Source: JAKLKS01 sp964370855
Lineage (GTDB): Bacteria; Planctomycetota; JAJSAM01; JAKLKS01
Direction of reading: 5' to 3'
DNA length: 64,000 bases
NCBI GenBank assembly: GCA_964370855.1
Contig: CAYJMF010000001.1
Coordinates: 1-64,000 of the forward strand
Under the pieces are notes generated by a model. That model had not been told where the DNA came from, made no database searches, and saw only the letters and a list, made by a program, of their open reading frames with translations. Below, in pieces: positions 61,456-64,000 of this stretch (positions are counted from its first letter, which is position 1; each line of letters begins with the position of its first letter). Both the position numbers and the translations under genes were made by a program.

Positions 61456-62112
61456 CTACTCGGACCTTGTCACCGCAGCGTAAAGGACTTGGGCAAGCGG
61501 CGTCACTCCGACCTCTAGGTGATCGAAGTCCCGAGTCGGCGGCGGCGGCAAGACGCGGGTATTTCTCCCGACCCGGGTGTGCCTCGACAGGGTCTTCAGC
61601 AACCCGTTCGCCTCTAGGAGCAGGACGGAGTGTGCTTCCGCCGTCCTGCGATCCGCGGCGACTCCGATTGCGTGGCTCGGCCCCTGAGCGCAGTACTCGA
61701 CGGCGGTCTTGAACACCCGGGCGTCGAGCGGGGAGAAGTCCCGAAGCAACCGGATGAACATTGGCTGCTGCGCTGCGTCGCGCTGGACGCCGGACACCAA
61801 GAGGTGGGCCCACATATCCTGAAGCGTCGCGTCGTCCATGTAGCCCGCCGCCTCGATGACCGGGAGCAGGAAGGACGGGGGAACGATCCGCGCCGCGACC
61901 TTCATCTCCTCCATGATCTCCTTGGCGCGGGCCGCCATCCGCACGCGGTTCTGCCACTTCCACATCTCCACCTGATCCGCGATGGCGCTCCCGGCGACCT
62001 TCAGGGGTTCCCCTAGTAGGCTCTCCACGAAGCCGACGGCCGACTTCACCACTGGCTCGGGGACACCGGCCAGCGACTTTAGGATGGAGACGGCGGTGGA
62101 CGGCTCGGGCAT
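61456..62112 (-). CDS. DUF4393/Abi-alpha-like protein
   Basis: 218 aa, start 62112 behind GGAGGGAC. It follows the DUF4393 (abortive infection alpha) pattern: AIADQVEMWKWQNRVRMAAR, an RIVPPSFLLPVIEAAGYMDD line, and LQDMWAHLLVSGV. The N-terminus is a weakly hydrophobic helix. Proteins of this family are listed with abortive infection, without a known biochemical activity. Follows the HEPN-like gene on the same strand at 19 bases, so likely in one operon with it. Confidence 0.75.
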   Translation of the reverse strand: MPEPSTAVSILKSLAGVPEPVVKSAVGFVESLLGEPLKVAGSAIADQVEMWKWQNRVRMAARAKEIMEEMKVAARIVPPSFLLPVIEAAGYMDDATLQDMWAHLLVSGVQRDAAQQPMFIRLLRDFSPLDARVFKTAVEYCAQGPSHAIGVAADRRTAEAHSVLLLEANGLLKTLSRHTRVGRNTRVLPPPPTRDFDHLEVGVTPLAQVLYAAVTRSE

Positions 62113-62131
62113 AGTCCCTCCTTGGATGCGA

Positions 62132-62917
62132 TCAGGGGGTCATTCCCCAACACGGGCCGAGCGTCACAAGGGTCGGATCGGACACGACGGCCGGGGCCGC
62201 GAAGTCCGGGGATTCCACGATTGCGGCCATTTCCCTCGCCAGGTGCAGCAAGATCGGAAGGGCAAAGTCCCACGCGCTCCTGAAGCCCCACGCCCTGAAG
62301 TCCACCACCTGCATGTGGCGGAAGTCGAAGGCCCGGTTGTCGAACCGCACGCTCTCGTTCTTCCCCTTCGGGCTGACGAAGGCCCCGTTGTTGTGGACCG
62401 TGTTCCTCACGAGGCGCATGAGATTGAACATCGGCTTGGCCCTCTTTCGTTTCGACCGAGCGACCACCCACGAGTAGATGCTCTCGAAGTTTGCCGCCCC
62501 GCCCTCGCATGCAGCCGGGTCCCCCTCTCGTACCATGGATCGAAGGCTCGTCTCCATCACCGAGAAGATGGCGTGGAATAGCCCGACCCCGACGAACCGC
62601 ATCACCTCGTCCGAGACGACGGCCCTGTCCTCCGCGGATGGCACACGGTCGAACTTCCCCTTCCACCATTCGGGCGAGTGCAAGTCGTTCGTCTGGAAGG
62701 CGGTCAGGACCAGGGCGGTCTGGGCAATGCCGTGTACCCGCCAGAAGAAGGCCAGTCGCGCATCGCGGTCCCTGTCCCATCCGGGATGTCGAGCCTCCAG
62801 GTCGCGCCCGGCAGCGGCGTAGGTGTCCCGAAGGAGTTGGATGCCCTGAGTGAGTTCTATCGTTGGCACGGCTTCTCCCTCCTCGGTCTCTCTGGCTTCA
62901 CCCGACATGGATACCAT
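62132..62917 (-). CDS. HEPN-like hypothetical protein
   Basis: 261 aa if ATG 62917 is used (ATG 62908 is 3 codons later; the frame is open upstream). It is almost entirely helical. Around residues 165-175, MRLVRNTVHNNG carries the RN-x2-H core typical of HEPN domains of uncertain activity. Co-directional with the Abi-alpha-like gene downstream and a membrane protein upstream. The RNase role is an inference from the motif. Confidence 0.55.
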   Translation of the reverse strand: MVSMSGEARETEEGEAVPTIELTQGIQLLRDTYAAAGRDLEARHPGWDRDRDARLAFFWRVHGIAQTALVLTAFQTNDLHSPEWWKGKFDRVPSAEDRAVVSDEVMRFVGVGLFHAIFSVMETSLRSMVREGDPAACEGGAANFESIYSWVVARSKRKRAKPMFNLMRLVRNTVHNNGAFVSPKGKNESVRFDNRAFDFRHMQVVDFRAWGFRSAWDFALPILLHLAREMAAIVESPDFAAPAVVSDPTLVTLGPCWGMTP

Positions 62918-62969
62918 CACTTCGCGCGGAACTGGTCCCGAGCGGCGAGAGGTTGTCCCATCGCTGGGG

Positions 62970-63791
62970 CTAGGGTCGATCTGCAAATGAGAGCGGGCCG
63001 CACTCTTCCTCCCGAAGAGGGCCACCCAGTTGACGAACCTCAACAACGGTGATCTCCGGGGCGATCTTGCCCCGCTCGTTCGTGAGTTCCGCGCACACGC
63101 AGAGATCGCCGTACATCCTGAGGATCACTCTCCGAGGAGCGGACCCTACGACGAAAAACTTCCTCTGCCGAACCGCTGCGCCATCTCCGGCCGCATTGGC
63201 AATGAGGATCGACCACAGGAAGACAAGGGACCCGACGAACACTTCTGGTCCGAAGCGGCGCATGACCGGCGTGGCTGGTCCCTCAACCGTCTGCTCGAAC
63301 TGGTCCTGTGCCTCGATCTTCGCTGCGAGTCCCGGGACCCTCCCGTACCGAATGACAGCCAGCAGGATGTGAAGTATCGCTGGTAGGAGAACGAAACCGA
63401 GCATCCACAAGTGCTTCGACGGTTGTCCTCCGTAGGCGAAGAGGACTCCAATCCAGAGGAGGATCCCCACCCCTGTTCCGGATAGGGGTCCGCGGAAAGG
63501 CGCGGGGAGGTTCTGGAACGCCTTTCGGAATGAGATCCAACAGAGGAAAACGACCGAGGCCACCGCTACCACCGCCATGCAGGCGTCCAGTACATGAGAG
63601 CCACCCAAGGATATCAGCCCCTTCGGGATCCGGAAGGCCGCGCAATACCCCTCTTCGTAGGAGAACGCTACGCCGAAGCTGATGAGTGGCAGCACCGCCG
63701 CAATGAGAGTGTCCGTAACCCACGACCGCTTGGGAGGTGGAACTCCGGCCTGAACAGGCACTTCGTGTTCGGGCGTGCTGTCGCCAGTCAT
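62970..63791 (-). CDS. Membrane protein
   Basis: 273 aa from ATG 63791. At least four hydrophobic segments: about residues 23-42 (VTDTLIAAVLPLISFGVAFS), 62-82 (ACMAVVAVASVVFLCWISF), 100-118 and 125-145 (LGFVLLPAILHILLAVI), with another near 190 (VFVGSLVFLWSILIANAA). Then a soluble beta-rich C-terminus (KFFVVGSAPRRVILRMYGD). No transporter motif recognised. It precedes the HEPN-like gene by 52 bases, so it may be part of the same unit. Sequence continues beyond the window on the upstream side without a further gene visible. Confidence 0.6.
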   Translation of the reverse strand: MTGDSTPEHEVPVQAGVPPPKRSWVTDTLIAAVLPLISFGVAFSYEEGYCAAFRIPKGLISLGGSHVLDACMAVVAVASVVFLCWISFRKAFQNLPAPFRGPLSGTGVGILLWIGVLFAYGGQPSKHLWMLGFVLLPAILHILLAVIRYGRVPGLAAKIEAQDQFEQTVEGPATPVMRRFGPEVFVGSLVFLWSILIANAAGDGAAVRQRKFFVVGSAPRRVILRMYGDLCVCAELTNERGKIAPEITVVEVRQLGGPLREEECGPLSFADRP

Positions 63792-64000
63792 CCGGGAATC
63801 GTAACCGCCCGAACGCCCCGCTTCGCAGTCGGTTCCACGAGGGACATTGCCTATCAGAATGGGCCTTCTCGATGGCATTCGGAGGTACGGATGCCTGATG
63901 GAGATGGGCAGGAGTACCGCGTTACCAACATCCATTGAACGCCGGAGGGGTTCTCCCCGCACTTCCAGAGCACCGGGACGCCTCGTCCCGCCCACGAAAT
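63792..64000. other. Window end, no gene seen
   Basis: No frame with a ribosome binding site. It should contain the promoter of the minus-strand membrane protein gene. Confidence 0.35.

Noticed and set aside
1..64000. CRISPR array
   Set aside because: No regularly spaced repeats with unique spacers and no cas genes were seen.

Overview
This is a very GC-rich (codon third positions almost all G/C) bacterial window made up almost entirely of accessory DNA: phage-satellite-like replication and integration genes, an insertion sequence, secreted proteins and at least six defence-type loci. Nothing in it is a housekeeping marker except one intact tRNA-Gly(CCC) and a 3' remnant of a tRNA-Asn-like gene. 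Secreted subtilases with Ig-like repeats, a BACON/lectin-like lipoprotein and giant low-complexity proteins would fit a large-genome phylum such as Myxococcota, Planctomycetota or Acidobacteriota, but the sequence does not settle the taxonomy.

Layout. 1-8860: a small integrative element reading rightward (DNA-binding protein, palindromic sites, zinc proteins, CHC2/Toprim primase-helicase, coiled-coil protein, a frameshifted excisionase, tyrosine integrase) that abuts tRNA-Gly(CCC). 8860-11279: a second, unrelated integrase pointing back at the same tRNA, with recombinase-arm-like repeats, and an excisionase-like gene. 11959-21029 (minus strand): AraC-type regulator, a tandem run of small beta-rich paralogues, a 1553-aa coiled-coil protein ending in a DUF2235/Tle1-like hydrolase, and a small membrane protein. 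21502-28198 (minus strand): a five-gene run (two GIY-YIG-type proteins, zinc protein, possible nuclease, helical-repeat/DUF2325-like protein) with a divergent XRE regulator. 28649-30495: a gene broken by an IS1595-family element whose 8-bp target duplication allows exact reconstruction. 30704-39596 (minus strand): TerB_N/TerB/TerB_C protein, BrxD-like ATPase and Lhr/BrxHI-like helicase, with a BACON/lectin-like lipoprotein; a 63-bp direct repeat flanks the three-gene cassette.

39933-44492: secreted subtilase with Ig-like repeats. 44708-48235: AAA ATPase plus subtilase pair matching the IetAS antiviral/exclusion module. 48413-49048: NERD-domain protein. 49224-51545: tightly coupled GT2 glycosyltransferase, radical SAM/SPASM enzyme and P-loop kinase. 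51945-57653: DUF4011-helicase-nuclease-DUF3320 giant protein of the Hhe type. 58056-58110: tRNA-Asn-like 3' remnant, a likely attachment site. 58296-63791: small zinc proteins, a poly-glycine protein, a Ymh/HEPN-like protein, an Abi-alpha-like protein, another HEPN-like protein and membrane proteins.

The region reads as a stack of islands accumulated at tRNA sites. The parts least explained by known systems are the beta-protein array with its giant hydrolase, the TerB-BrxD-BrxHI cassette between direct repeats, the GT2-radical SAM-kinase operon and the DUF2325-like operon.
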